Assembly (NCBI RefSeq): GCF_003634105.1
Contig: NZ_RBIQ01000008.1
Span: forward strand, 707,606 to 771,605
DNA: 64,000 nucleotides
From: Maribacter vaceletii
GTDB taxonomy: Bacteria > Bacteroidota > Bacteroidia > Flavobacteriales > Flavobacteriaceae
Reading direction: 5' to 3'
The notes beneath the pieces were generated by a model that ran no database searches, was not told the origin of the DNA, and worked only from the letters and a program-made list of their open reading frames with translations. This document shows, one piece after another, positions 43,829-51,681 of this stretch (within the stretch, counting starts at the first letter, position 1; each line of letters starts with the position of its first letter). Position numbers and translations under genes: made by a program.

Positions 43829-45634
43829 ATGGCAACAGAAGAAAAAGAATTACTTAGAGGAGGACAATTCCTTGTTAAAGAAACAAAATGCGAAGATGTT
43901 TTTACGTTAGAAGATTTAACCGAAGAACATAAAATGATGCGGGATAGCACCAAAGAATTTGTAGATAGAGAACTTTGGGCACATTGGGAACGTTTTGAGA
44001 AAAAAGACTATGCTTATACGGAAGAAACTATGCGTAAAGCTGGGGAACTTGGCTTATTAAGTATTGCAGTTCCCCAAGCTTATGGTGGTATGGGTATGGG
44101 CTTTGTATCTACCATGTTGGTTTGTGATTATATTTCTGGTGCAACAGGTTCTTTTAGTACTGCTTTTGGTGCACATACAGGAATTGGCACAATGCCTATT
44201 ACTCTTTATGGTACCGAAGAACAAAAACAAAAATATGTTCCAAAATTAGCTTCTGGTGAATGGTTTGGGGCATATTGTTTAACAGAGCCTGGTGCAGGTT
44301 CTGATGCTAACTCCGGAAAAACTAAAGCCGTTTTATCTGAAGATGGAAAACACTATAGTATTTCTGGTCAAAAAATGTGGATATCTAATGCAGGTTTTTG
44401 CAGCGTATTTATTGTTTTTGCTAGAATAGAGGATGATAAAAATATTACTGGTTTTATTGTAGAAAATGACCCTAGCAACGGAATTACTTTAGGAGACGAA
44501 GAGAAAAAATTAGGAATACACTCCTCCTCTACTCGTCAAGTTTTCTTTAATGAAACTAAAGTTCCTGTAGAAAATATGCTTTCTACTAGAGGAAACGGAT
44601 TTAAAATTGCAATGAATGCTCTTAATGTAGGCCGTATTAAATTAGCAGCAGCTTGTTTAGATGCCCAACGTAGGGTAATTGGCGAAGCTACCAACTACGC
44701 CAATGAACGTTTGCAATTTAAAACTCCTATTATGAACTTTGGAGCTATTAAAGCTAAAATTGCAAATATGGCTACGAATTGCTACGCTGGCGAATCTGCT
44801 AGTTACAGAGCTGCTAAAAATATTGAAGATAGAATTGCCTTAAGAGAAGCTGCAGGTAACACGCACCAAGAAGCAGAACTTAAAGGTGTTGAAGAATATG
44901 CTATTGAATGTTCTATTCTTAAAGTAGCGGTTTCTGAAGATGTACAAAACTGTACCGACGAAGGAATTCAGATATTTGGCGGTATGGGCTTCTCTGCAGA
45001 TACTCCTATGGAATCCGCTTGGAGAGATGCTAGAATATCTCGTATTTATGAAGGTACAAACGAGATTAACAGAATGTTAGCTGTAGGAATGCTTGTTAAA
45101 AAAGCAATGAAAGGACATGTAGATTTATTAGGACCAGCTACTGCAGTTGGCGAAGAATTAATGGGAATACCTTCTTTTGACGCCCCAGATTTTTCCGAAT
45201 TATTTGCAGAAGAAAAAGATTTAATAAAAAGATTAAAGAAAGTATTCTTAATGGTCGCAGGTTCTGCGGTTCAAAAATTTGGTCCAGAATTAGAAAACCA
45301 CCAACAATTAATGCTATCTGCTTCCGATATTTTAATTGAAATTTATATGGCAGAATCTACCATATTAAGAACAGAGAAAAATGTAAAACGATCTAGTGAA
45401 GATGCACAAGCAATACAAATTGCAATGTCTAAATTATATTTATACACTGCTGTAGATACAATTGTTCAAAAAGGAAAAGAAGCTGTTGTTTCTTTTGCAG
45501 AAGGTGATGAACAACGTATGATGCTTATGGGGCTTAAACGTTTTACAAAATATACTAATCAACCTAACGTAGTAGCTTTACGCACACAAATTGCGGATAA
45601 AGTAGCTGCAGATAATGGTTATACCTTTAGCTAA
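43829..45634 (+). CDS. Acyl-CoA dehydrogenase (FadE role, long C-terminal form)
   Basis: FAD enzyme for the first step of beta-oxidation. 601 residues, longer than the roughly 380-residue core because of a C-terminal helical extension, as in Bacillus FadE and mitochondrial VLCAD-like enzymes. Core motifs are WFGAYCLTEPGAGSDANSGK (FAD/substrate loop), KMWISNAGFCSVFIVFARI, FGGMGFSADTPMESAWRDAR, and RISRIYEGTNEINRM, where the Glu of YEGTNE lines the active site. It closes the fad operon and is followed 35 bases later by a strong terminator. Confidence 0.93.
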   Translation: MATEEKELLRGGQFLVKETKCEDVFTLEDLTEEHKMMRDSTKEFVDRELWAHWERFEKKDYAYTEETMRKAGELGLLSIAVPQAYGGMGMGFVSTMLVCDYISGATGSFSTAFGAHTGIGTMPITLYGTEEQKQKYVPKLASGEWFGAYCLTEPGAGSDANSGKTKAVLSEDGKHYSISGQKMWISNAGFCSVFIVFARIEDDKNITGFIVENDPSNGITLGDEEKKLGIHSSSTRQVFFNETKVPVENMLSTRGNGFKIAMNALNVGRIKLAAACLDAQRRVIGEATNYANERLQFKTPIMNFGAIKAKIANMATNCYAGESASYRAAKNIEDRIALREAAGNTHQEAELKGVEEYAIECSILKVAVSEDVQNCTDEGIQIFGGMGFSADTPMESAWRDARISRIYEGTNEINRMLAVGMLVKKAMKGHVDLLGPATAVGEELMGIPSFDAPDFSELFAEEKDLIKRLKKVFLMVAGSAVQKFGPELENHQQLMLSASDILIEIYMAESTILRTEKNVKRSSEDAQAIQIAMSKLYLYTAVDTIVQKGKEAVVSFAEGDEQRMMLMGLKRFTKYTNQPNVVALRTQIADKVAADNGYTFS

Positions 45635-45668
45635 TTCAAATAGAAAACTGTGGTTTTCAAATAGAAGA

Positions 45669-45698
45669 AAAAACGCTCCAAATTGGAGCGTTTTTTTG
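45669..45698 (+). terminator. Terminator of the fad operon
   Basis: AACGCTCCA/TGGAGCGTT with a three-base loop and a seven-T tail. Confidence 0.9.
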
Positions 45699-45772
45699 TT
45701 TTTAACGGAAAACAGTGATATAAAATTGATTTTGGCATTGTATTTTTGAACAACCATTAAAGTAAAATAAAA

Positions 45773-46786
45773 ATGAAAGACCTAACAAACACATTAATTA
45801 TTTGCCTAATAGTAATTGCAATTTATTCTTGTGGAGACACCAAAAAAGCCAATTCTAAAGAGCATGAGACTACGACAGAAACATCTTTTAATGCTGATGA
45901 AGAAAAACAAGCGTTTATAAACAAGTATAACGCATATGTAGCTGTATGGAATAAGGTCTCTCCTAGAGTAGAGAGTTCTTACAAGTCAATTTATAATACT
46001 ATTAATGATAAAAATGGTAACCCTTTAAAAGAACAACAAAACTATTATATAACAACTATTAAAGAAAGTATTGTTATAAAAAACCTCAACAAAATTATGA
46101 ATGAGGAACCAAAAATTGAGGAATTAGATGCTCTTGGCCCAAAACTTGTTGCTTCTTATAATGAATTAATAGTACCTCTTCAAGAACTCTCCGATTACTA
46201 TAAGCTACAATCTTATAAAGATGATGATTTTAAAAAAGCATCCGAACTTTATTTTAAAGTAAGAAAACCATTAACAGAATTTCTTCAAGCAAGTGACAAC
46301 TTAGGGGCTGCTGTACAAATAATTGACAACAAAATGTCTATTGAAGCTTTAGCTGAGTATAAAGAAAATAATAAAATGTTACTTTACAATAAAGGAATGA
46401 TTATTCAAAGTATTAAAAAAAGTATTACTCCTTTGTACAACATTACTTTTGATGAATACCAATCTATTAATGTAGAAGATTTTAAAAGTAACCTTAAAGA
46501 AGCCGCAAAACATTACACCGAATTTAAAAAGCTAGCGAATAATAAAGAAACAGTTAAAGATGAGTTAAATATTTCTAGGCCCTCTCCTTTTTTAATGTAT
46601 TATAGATCTATAGACGATTATATTAAAACCGCCAGAGGTTTTGTTGAAATTCTTGAAGATTCTAAAAAATATGAAAAAATTAAAAAACAATTACAGTATA
46701 TGAAACTAAACCCAACTATTGACAGTCATGAAAAATTATTAAAAAAAGCCGAAAGTGTAATTAATTTTTCGAATAGTTTAAATTAA
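45773..46786 (+). CDS. DUF3829-family (YiiG-like) lipoprotein
   Basis: 337 residues. The lipobox VIAIYSCGD places the lipidated Cys at residue 20. The body is a long, mostly helical DUF3829-like domain with FINKYNAYVAVWNKVSPRVE near the N-terminus and FLMYYRSIDDYIKTARGFVE near the C-terminus. The family includes E. coli YiiG and has no established function. Separate transcription unit: terminators lie on both sides. Confidence 0.8.
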   Translation: MKDLTNTLIICLIVIAIYSCGDTKKANSKEHETTTETSFNADEEKQAFINKYNAYVAVWNKVSPRVESSYKSIYNTINDKNGNPLKEQQNYYITTIKESIVIKNLNKIMNEEPKIEELDALGPKLVASYNELIVPLQELSDYYKLQSYKDDDFKKASELYFKVRKPLTEFLQASDNLGAAVQIIDNKMSIEALAEYKENNKMLLYNKGMIIQSIKKSITPLYNITFDEYQSINVEDFKSNLKEAAKHYTEFKKLANNKETVKDELNISRPSPFLMYYRSIDDYIKTARGFVEILEDSKKYEKIKKQLQYMKLNPTIDSHEKLLKKAESVINFSNSLN

Positions 46787-46824
46787 TTTTTTTTAAAACA
46801 AAAAAGTTCTCTTTTACAATTAAT

Positions 46825-46856
46825 TGCCGTTCTATATTTGGAGCGGTTTTTTTTTT
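46825..46856 (+). terminator. Terminator of the DUF3829 lipoprotein gene
   Basis: CCGTTC/GAGCGG (one G-U pair) with an eight-base loop and a ten-T tail. Confidence 0.78.
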
Positions 46857-46919
46857 CACTGTAAACAGGGTAATATTTTCTTTTTTTATTACCTAATTTA
46901 AAACTAAATATAGTATACA

Positions 46920-47708
46920 ATGAAAAAGAATAATAAAATAAATAAATATATCTTTAAAATAAGTATAGTTGTAATACTTATAGCTTTATTATATCTATTT
47001 CTTACCCCTTATAAAACCAAATTCTCACAAAAAAAAGAAAATGAAAATGAAGAAAACTCCATAGTCCAAGAATATTTTGATTTTGGCAATATTTCGGATA
47101 GCGTTTATTGCAATAATTTTTTTAAATTTAAAATCTCCATTCCTAAAGGGTTTGAAGGTGCTTATAAGAAATATGATTATGTAAATAAAAGCCTACTTGA
47201 GAGAGACTCTATCCCTATTATTTCTAGACTAGCAAAAGATGTAGAAAACTGTAATTTATTAATTTTAGAACCTGAACTTATTGAAATTGATTTTTTTCAA
47301 AATTTCATAGAAACTGGTACTTCTGAAGCTTGGAGAAATTATAGCTCTAAAAAAAGCAAAAGAGATTTAAATGGTCCTGATTGTCAAATAGCTATACGTG
47401 CACATAATCTTTCTGGAAATCCATTGGGTGCTTACACTAGTAAATTTGAAAATTTACATAATCCAGATTATGGAGATATTCAAACAAAAAAAATTTCTGG
47501 TGTCCTGTTTAATGAATATCACGGAATAGAATCACAAGGTGATGTTCCGCAAAAAACTTTTTTTATGCTAATGGGGGGAGAAAACAAAAAAATTATTTCT
47601 TACAACACTAAAATTAATAGTTTTGCTTTTAGCATAGATTTATTCTATACTACAGAAAAGCAAAAGAAACTACTTTTAGAAATTGTTGACAACATATCTT
47701 TCTTTTAG
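46920..47708 (+). CDS. Membrane-anchored protein of unknown function
   Basis: 262 residues. A single N-terminal membrane helix (about 10-28, ISIVVILIALLYLFL) is preceded by Lys/Asn-rich cytosolic residues, then a charged linker of KENENEEN and a soluble periplasmic domain. Readable blocks are FFKFKISIPKGFEGAYKKYD and NKKIISYNTKINSFAFSIDL. No catalytic motif or named family is recognised. Its gene is immediately left of the GH15 fragment and the inserted cassette. The base composition looks even more AT-rich than the fad block. Confidence 0.7.
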   Translation: MKKNNKINKYIFKISIVVILIALLYLFLTPYKTKFSQKKENENEENSIVQEYFDFGNISDSVYCNNFFKFKISIPKGFEGAYKKYDYVNKSLLERDSIPIISRLAKDVENCNLLILEPELIEIDFFQNFIETGTSEAWRNYSSKKSKRDLNGPDCQIAIRAHNLSGNPLGAYTSKFENLHNPDYGDIQTKKISGVLFNEYHGIESQGDVPQKTFFMLMGGENKKIISYNTKINSFAFSIDLFYTTEKQKKLLLEIVDNISFF

Positions 47709-47780
47709 TAGAAAATAAAATTATCCTAAATACATAAGTATATAGGACTCTTTTTAATTAATTCAATTTCTTCTTATTGT

Positions 47781-48156
47781 AGCTTCTCTAAAATCTTTTG
47801 CACATCATTCTTTTAGAAAACAAAATAGCACATTCTATCATTGCTAAATGTGAGTATGCTTGTGGGAAATTCCCAAGTAACCTTTTGGTTTTAAAATCTA
47901 TTTACATACTAAACAAACCAAGGTCATTACTATAACCCAGAAGTTTCTAAAATAAAGCTAAAGCTTTTTCTTCCTCCCCTATTTTGAATAAACTATTTAT
48001 AAACCAGAATGTACAAATAGTGAAAGAAGAAGATGATAATCCAAAATCATCTTCATTTTTATATCTATATAACAAACCATCATTACTAAGCTCCTTTTCT
48101 ATAGCTTTTACAGTACTCACAAACTTAGGGTCTTTTGCTTCTATAAAACAATAAGA
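47781..48156 (-). pseudogene. Decayed partial copy of the 3' end of the GH15 gene
   Basis: Aligning this segment by eye to 51684-52065, the C-terminal end of the intact GH15 gene, gives about 18 substitutions and two gaps (5 and 1 bases) over roughly 376 columns, so about 95 percent identity, in the same orientation. It has no start codon, and the one-base deletion near 47811 and five-base loss near 47785 break the frame at the C-terminal end. Similarity stops abruptly at both ends. It forms the left member of a pair of direct repeats around the cassette at 48.2-51.6 kb. This explains most of the otherwise gene-free 567-base stretch. Confidence 0.9.
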
Positions 48157-48275
48157 AAAACTCTTAAAAGATTACTCTAAATAACCAATATTGACTATTT
48201 GATGCCTAAAACAAATAATATGGCATCTTATTTAAGTATACATTAAAATATTTTTGCGTTATAAAATTTTATAAT
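48157..48275. promoter_or_regulatory. Leader of the cassette's first gene
   Basis: AT-rich non-coding stretch between the GH15 fragment and the beta-helix gene. It holds GATGCC (48201-48206) and GGCATC (48222-48227) as a short inverted repeat with a 15-base loop. It must contain the cassette promoter, but no clear TTTG/TAnnTTTG pair is seen. Confidence 0.4.
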
Positions 48276-50903
48276 ATGAAGATAATTTTAAAATTAATTG
48301 CTTTTTTTCTATGCTATTCTGCTTTTTCAAAAGATATCTATGTAGCAAAAGATGGCAATGACTCCAATTCTGGTACAATTGATTTTCCGTATTTAACAAT
48401 TTCAAAAGCAGCAAATGAAGCAGTTGCAGGTGATAATGTATTTATAAGAGAAGGTACATATGAAGAAACCTTATTACCTGCTAATTCTGGAGAAAATGGG
48501 AATCCTATCACTTTTCAGGCATACCAAAATGAAAAAGTTATTATTACAGCTATGCAAGCCCTAAGTAATTGGGTAGAAGAAGGAACTGGCATATATAAAA
48601 CAACCGTTACTTGGGATTTAAAGCAACGAAACTTTGTGATGAACGGTACAGATGCTCTTGATTTAGCACGTTGGCCAAATAATACTGATGGAGATAGGTT
48701 TACACTAAACTCCCTAAGAAATGATGGAGGTAGTCAAGATGAAGTATCTACAAATGCTTTTTTAACGGATAGTGAAATACCAAATTGGGATTGGTCTAAT
48801 GGAGGTTCTCTAGTTTTTTATGGCGATAGACCCGGCTCTGGATGGACTACTTGGAGAGCCTGGATAAAAAGTAGTACAACAGGCAGAATAAATTTTGATT
48901 CCGTTAAAAATCAAACCTGGATTATTTCTGCCCACCCTCCTGGTGATTTAGGAGATTATTATTTAGAGGGAATTAAAGAAGCATTAGACTATGAAAATGA
49001 ATGGTATTTTGATACCGCTACAAAAGAATTATTTATTAAACTCCCAAATGGGGCCGCTCCAGCAGATGGAGAAGTTAAAATGGCACGAAGAGAAAGAACA
49101 ATAGACCTATCAAACAAAAATTATATTACAATAAATAATTTAGCCGTTTTTGGAGGTACCGTAGAAATTTCTGGAAATGGAAATAGACTAAATGGTATTT
49201 CTAGCTTTTATGGAAGTATGACAAGAGGTATAAACCCAAACTTTAATTCTGGAGTAAATGCAATTAATATAGGTTGGAATGCTGAAAACACTACAGTAGA
49301 AAAATGTGAAGTTGGTTTTGGAGATGGCACAGGTATTTGGGATTCTGGACAAGCTACAACTATTAAAAATTGCTATGTGCATAATTTTGATTTTTTAGGA
49401 TCTTATGATGCTCCTTTAATGGTAAGAGGGCAAAACAACGCCAAAGTTTTAAATAATACTGTTACAAGGGGCGGCAGAGATGCATTACAAATAATATCTA
49501 AAGGCTCTGAAGTTGCTTGGAATGATATTTCGTACAGTAATTTAATTGCAGATGATTGCGCTTTATTATACACTATTGGCGAAAATTTAGATATGGATAT
49601 TCATCACAATTGGTTTCATGATGCAGAAGGCCGAGGCAATTTAAAAAAAGCAGCAGGAATATATTTAGATAATAGTGCTGGGGATGTTCGTGTATCTAGA
49701 AATGTGGTTTGGAATGTAGAATGGACAGCCATTCAAATAAATTGGAATGGAACAAACATAGACATTTTTAATAACACCTTAGTTAAAGCAGATGGTGGTA
49801 CAATGGGTGCTTGGCACAAAGAAGGTACCCAATTCACCAATGTAAAAGTATGGAATAATGTTACCGACAAACATGCTGTTAATAACCAAGGAAACCAAGA
49901 AACAGAAGCTACCTGGGAACCACAATCAGACAAGCAAAACAACTTAGTAAGCAATACTATTTTTAAAGATTTTGAAAACAATGATTTTTTGTTAAAAGAA
50001 AATTCAGAAGCAATAGATTTTGGTAGAGAAATTGTTGGCTATACAGAAAATTTTAACGGCGCTAGTCCAGATGCCGGAGCATACGAATTTGGTGAAGCTA
50101 CTTGGAAGCCTGGAGTAGATTGGAATATAAATGCAGGACCTACAAATAAATGCTATGGCTTACCTGGAGAAGGTTGTGTTAGAAACACTATAAAGCAAGA
50201 TAATTTTAGAGTTTTAGTCACCGGAGAAAGTTGTAGTAAAAACAATGATGGTAGTATAGAAATAACAGCTACCAAAACTCTAAACTACAAAGCAACTATT
50301 ACAGGAAGTACTTCTAATAGTAAAGACTTTACAAAAACTGCTACTTTTAATAATTTAAAAGCAGGAGATTACGAAGTTTGTATCACAATAGACTCTAATC
50401 CAGATTTTGAACAATGTTTTAAACTTATTGTAGAAGAACCAGATGCCTTTGAATTTAGTGCAAAAGTTTCATCAAATAGTAAACAGGTAAACCTAACTCT
50501 TAAAGGAGGTGATATTTTTAGAATTAATTTAAATGATGAACTAACCGTAACAGATAAGAATAACATTACTCTAAACCTTAAAAAAGGAGAAAACAATTTA
50601 GTTATTAAAACGGATAAAGACTGTCAAGGAATTCAGGAACAAAAGATTTTTATTAGGGAAGATAACTTTACTATATATCCAAATCCTATAGAAAGTTTAT
50701 TAAATATTGATACTAATGTTGCATCTAAAAATATTGAAATTTTTATTTACAACCTTTCTGGAAAACTAGTTTACACCAATTCTTTTATAAAAGATACTTC
50801 TACGCCAATTACTATAGATATATCTAATATGCCAAGAGGAATGTATTTAGCAAAATATAAGTATAACGGGGAGAGCAAAACAATAAGCTTAATTAAAAAA
50901 TAA
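48276..50903 (+). CDS. Secreted parallel beta-helix protein with T9SS tail, candidate polysaccharide-active enzyme
   Basis: 875 residues. A signal peptide ends SAFS (about residue 18). The N-terminus DIYVAKDGNDSNSGTIDFPY and FIREGTYEETLLPANSGENG are the standard opening of right-handed parallel beta-helix proteins. Coils continue to about residue 600 (AKVLNNTVTRGGRDALQIIS, DMDIHHNWFHDAEGRG, NIDIFNNTLVK), ending ASPDAGAYEFGEATWKPG. Next is a linker-type domain of flavobacterial secreted enzymes (ESCSKNNDGSIEITATKTLN and CITIDSNPDFEQCFKLIVEE). The last 75 residues are a T9SS type A sorting domain (YPNPIESLLNID ... MPRGMYLAKYKY). Such folds are found in lyases and hydrolases (PL6-like and others), but no catalytic set could be assigned. 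Followed four bases later by a lipoprotein gene. Confidence 0.85.
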   Translation: MKIILKLIAFFLCYSAFSKDIYVAKDGNDSNSGTIDFPYLTISKAANEAVAGDNVFIREGTYEETLLPANSGENGNPITFQAYQNEKVIITAMQALSNWVEEGTGIYKTTVTWDLKQRNFVMNGTDALDLARWPNNTDGDRFTLNSLRNDGGSQDEVSTNAFLTDSEIPNWDWSNGGSLVFYGDRPGSGWTTWRAWIKSSTTGRINFDSVKNQTWIISAHPPGDLGDYYLEGIKEALDYENEWYFDTATKELFIKLPNGAAPADGEVKMARRERTIDLSNKNYITINNLAVFGGTVEISGNGNRLNGISSFYGSMTRGINPNFNSGVNAINIGWNAENTTVEKCEVGFGDGTGIWDSGQATTIKNCYVHNFDFLGSYDAPLMVRGQNNAKVLNNTVTRGGRDALQIISKGSEVAWNDISYSNLIADDCALLYTIGENLDMDIHHNWFHDAEGRGNLKKAAGIYLDNSAGDVRVSRNVVWNVEWTAIQINWNGTNIDIFNNTLVKADGGTMGAWHKEGTQFTNVKVWNNVTDKHAVNNQGNQETEATWEPQSDKQNNLVSNTIFKDFENNDFLLKENSEAIDFGREIVGYTENFNGASPDAGAYEFGEATWKPGVDWNINAGPTNKCYGLPGEGCVRNTIKQDNFRVLVTGESCSKNNDGSIEITATKTLNYKATITGSTSNSKDFTKTATFNNLKAGDYEVCITIDSNPDFEQCFKLIVEEPDAFEFSAKVSSNSKQVNLTLKGGDIFRINLNDELTVTDKNNITLNLKKGENNLVIKTDKDCQGIQEQKIFIREDNFTIYPNPIESLLNIDTNVASKNIEIFIYNLSGKLVYTNSFIKDTSTPITIDISNMPRGMYLAKYKYNGESKTISLIKK

Positions 50904-50907
50904 GAAT

Positions 50908-51618
50908 ATGAAAAAATCACTTAACATATATATAGCATTGTTTATCTCTATACTATCTATTAATTGTGGAGGAAGTAAAGATGATGATAGCGAACCAAAA
51001 CCCACACCAAAAATACCAGAAGCTTCTACCTTAGTATTTCCTTTAAAGAATGAAATATGTACTACTGGAGAATTTATATCGGATACCGAAAGTGAAGTAG
51101 AATTTGAATGGAATACATCAAAAAACACTAATTCTTATGAACTTATTTTAAAAGATTTAAATACAAATAATGAAACAAAAAATGCGTCTAATACCACAAA
51201 ATTAAAAATTAGATTAAAGCAAAATACTCCTTATTCTTGGAAAATTATTTCTAAGTCTAATGAAACTACAGAAACTGCTATTAGTGAAGAATGGCAATTA
51301 TACAATGCTTCGGAAGGGGTGAAAAACTATGCACCTTTTCCTGCAAATTTAATCCTTCCAGATAACGAAAGCACTATACCAAACACAGGTACAAACCTAG
51401 AATGGCAAGGATTAGACGTCGATGGTTTAGATGATATAGAAATGTATACTATCTTTTTAGAAACAGAAAATCCGCCAACAACTATATTAAATACTACAAA
51501 TGCTTTAGAAATGGCTACTGGAAGTTTAACTACAGGAACCTATTATTGGAGCGTATCTACTAAAGATAAATCTGGTAATACAACTACTTCACAAATAAAT
51601 AGTTTTATAGTAAATTAA
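50908..51618 (+). CDS. Lipoprotein with fibronectin-III-like domains
   Basis: 236 residues. The lipobox ISILSINCGG gives the lipidated Cys at residue 20, followed by an acidic KDDDSEP segment that favours surface display. Two FN3-like beta-sandwich units can be seen: about 65-125 (VEFEWNTSKNTNSYELILKD, TPYSWKIISKSNE) and about 145-236 (TNLEWQGLDVDGLDDIEMYT, TYYWSVSTKDKSGNTT). It is co-transcribed with the beta-helix gene (four-base gap). A surface-anchoring or glycan-contact role is inferred from the pairing. Lies inside the repeat-flanked cassette. Confidence 0.8.
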   Translation: MKKSLNIYIALFISILSINCGGSKDDDSEPKPTPKIPEASTLVFPLKNEICTTGEFISDTESEVEFEWNTSKNTNSYELILKDLNTNNETKNASNTTKLKIRLKQNTPYSWKIISKSNETTETAISEEWQLYNASEGVKNYAPFPANLILPDNESTIPNTGTNLEWQGLDVDGLDDIEMYTIFLETENPPTTILNTTNALEMATGSLTTGTYYWSVSTKDKSGNTTTSQINSFIVN

Positions 51619-51621
51619 ATA

Positions 51622-51660
51622 AAAAGAGGTTCTTTATATCTAAAAAAGAACCTCTTATAA
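51622..51660 (+). terminator. Terminator at the right end of the cassette
   Basis: AAGAGGTTCTTT (51624-51635) and AAAGAACCTCTT (51645-51656) pair across a nine-base loop, flanked by A and T/A-rich tails. It can serve both the lipoprotein gene and the convergent GH15 gene. Confidence 0.85.
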
Positions 51661-51681
51661 AAATTTATAATTTTATAACTA

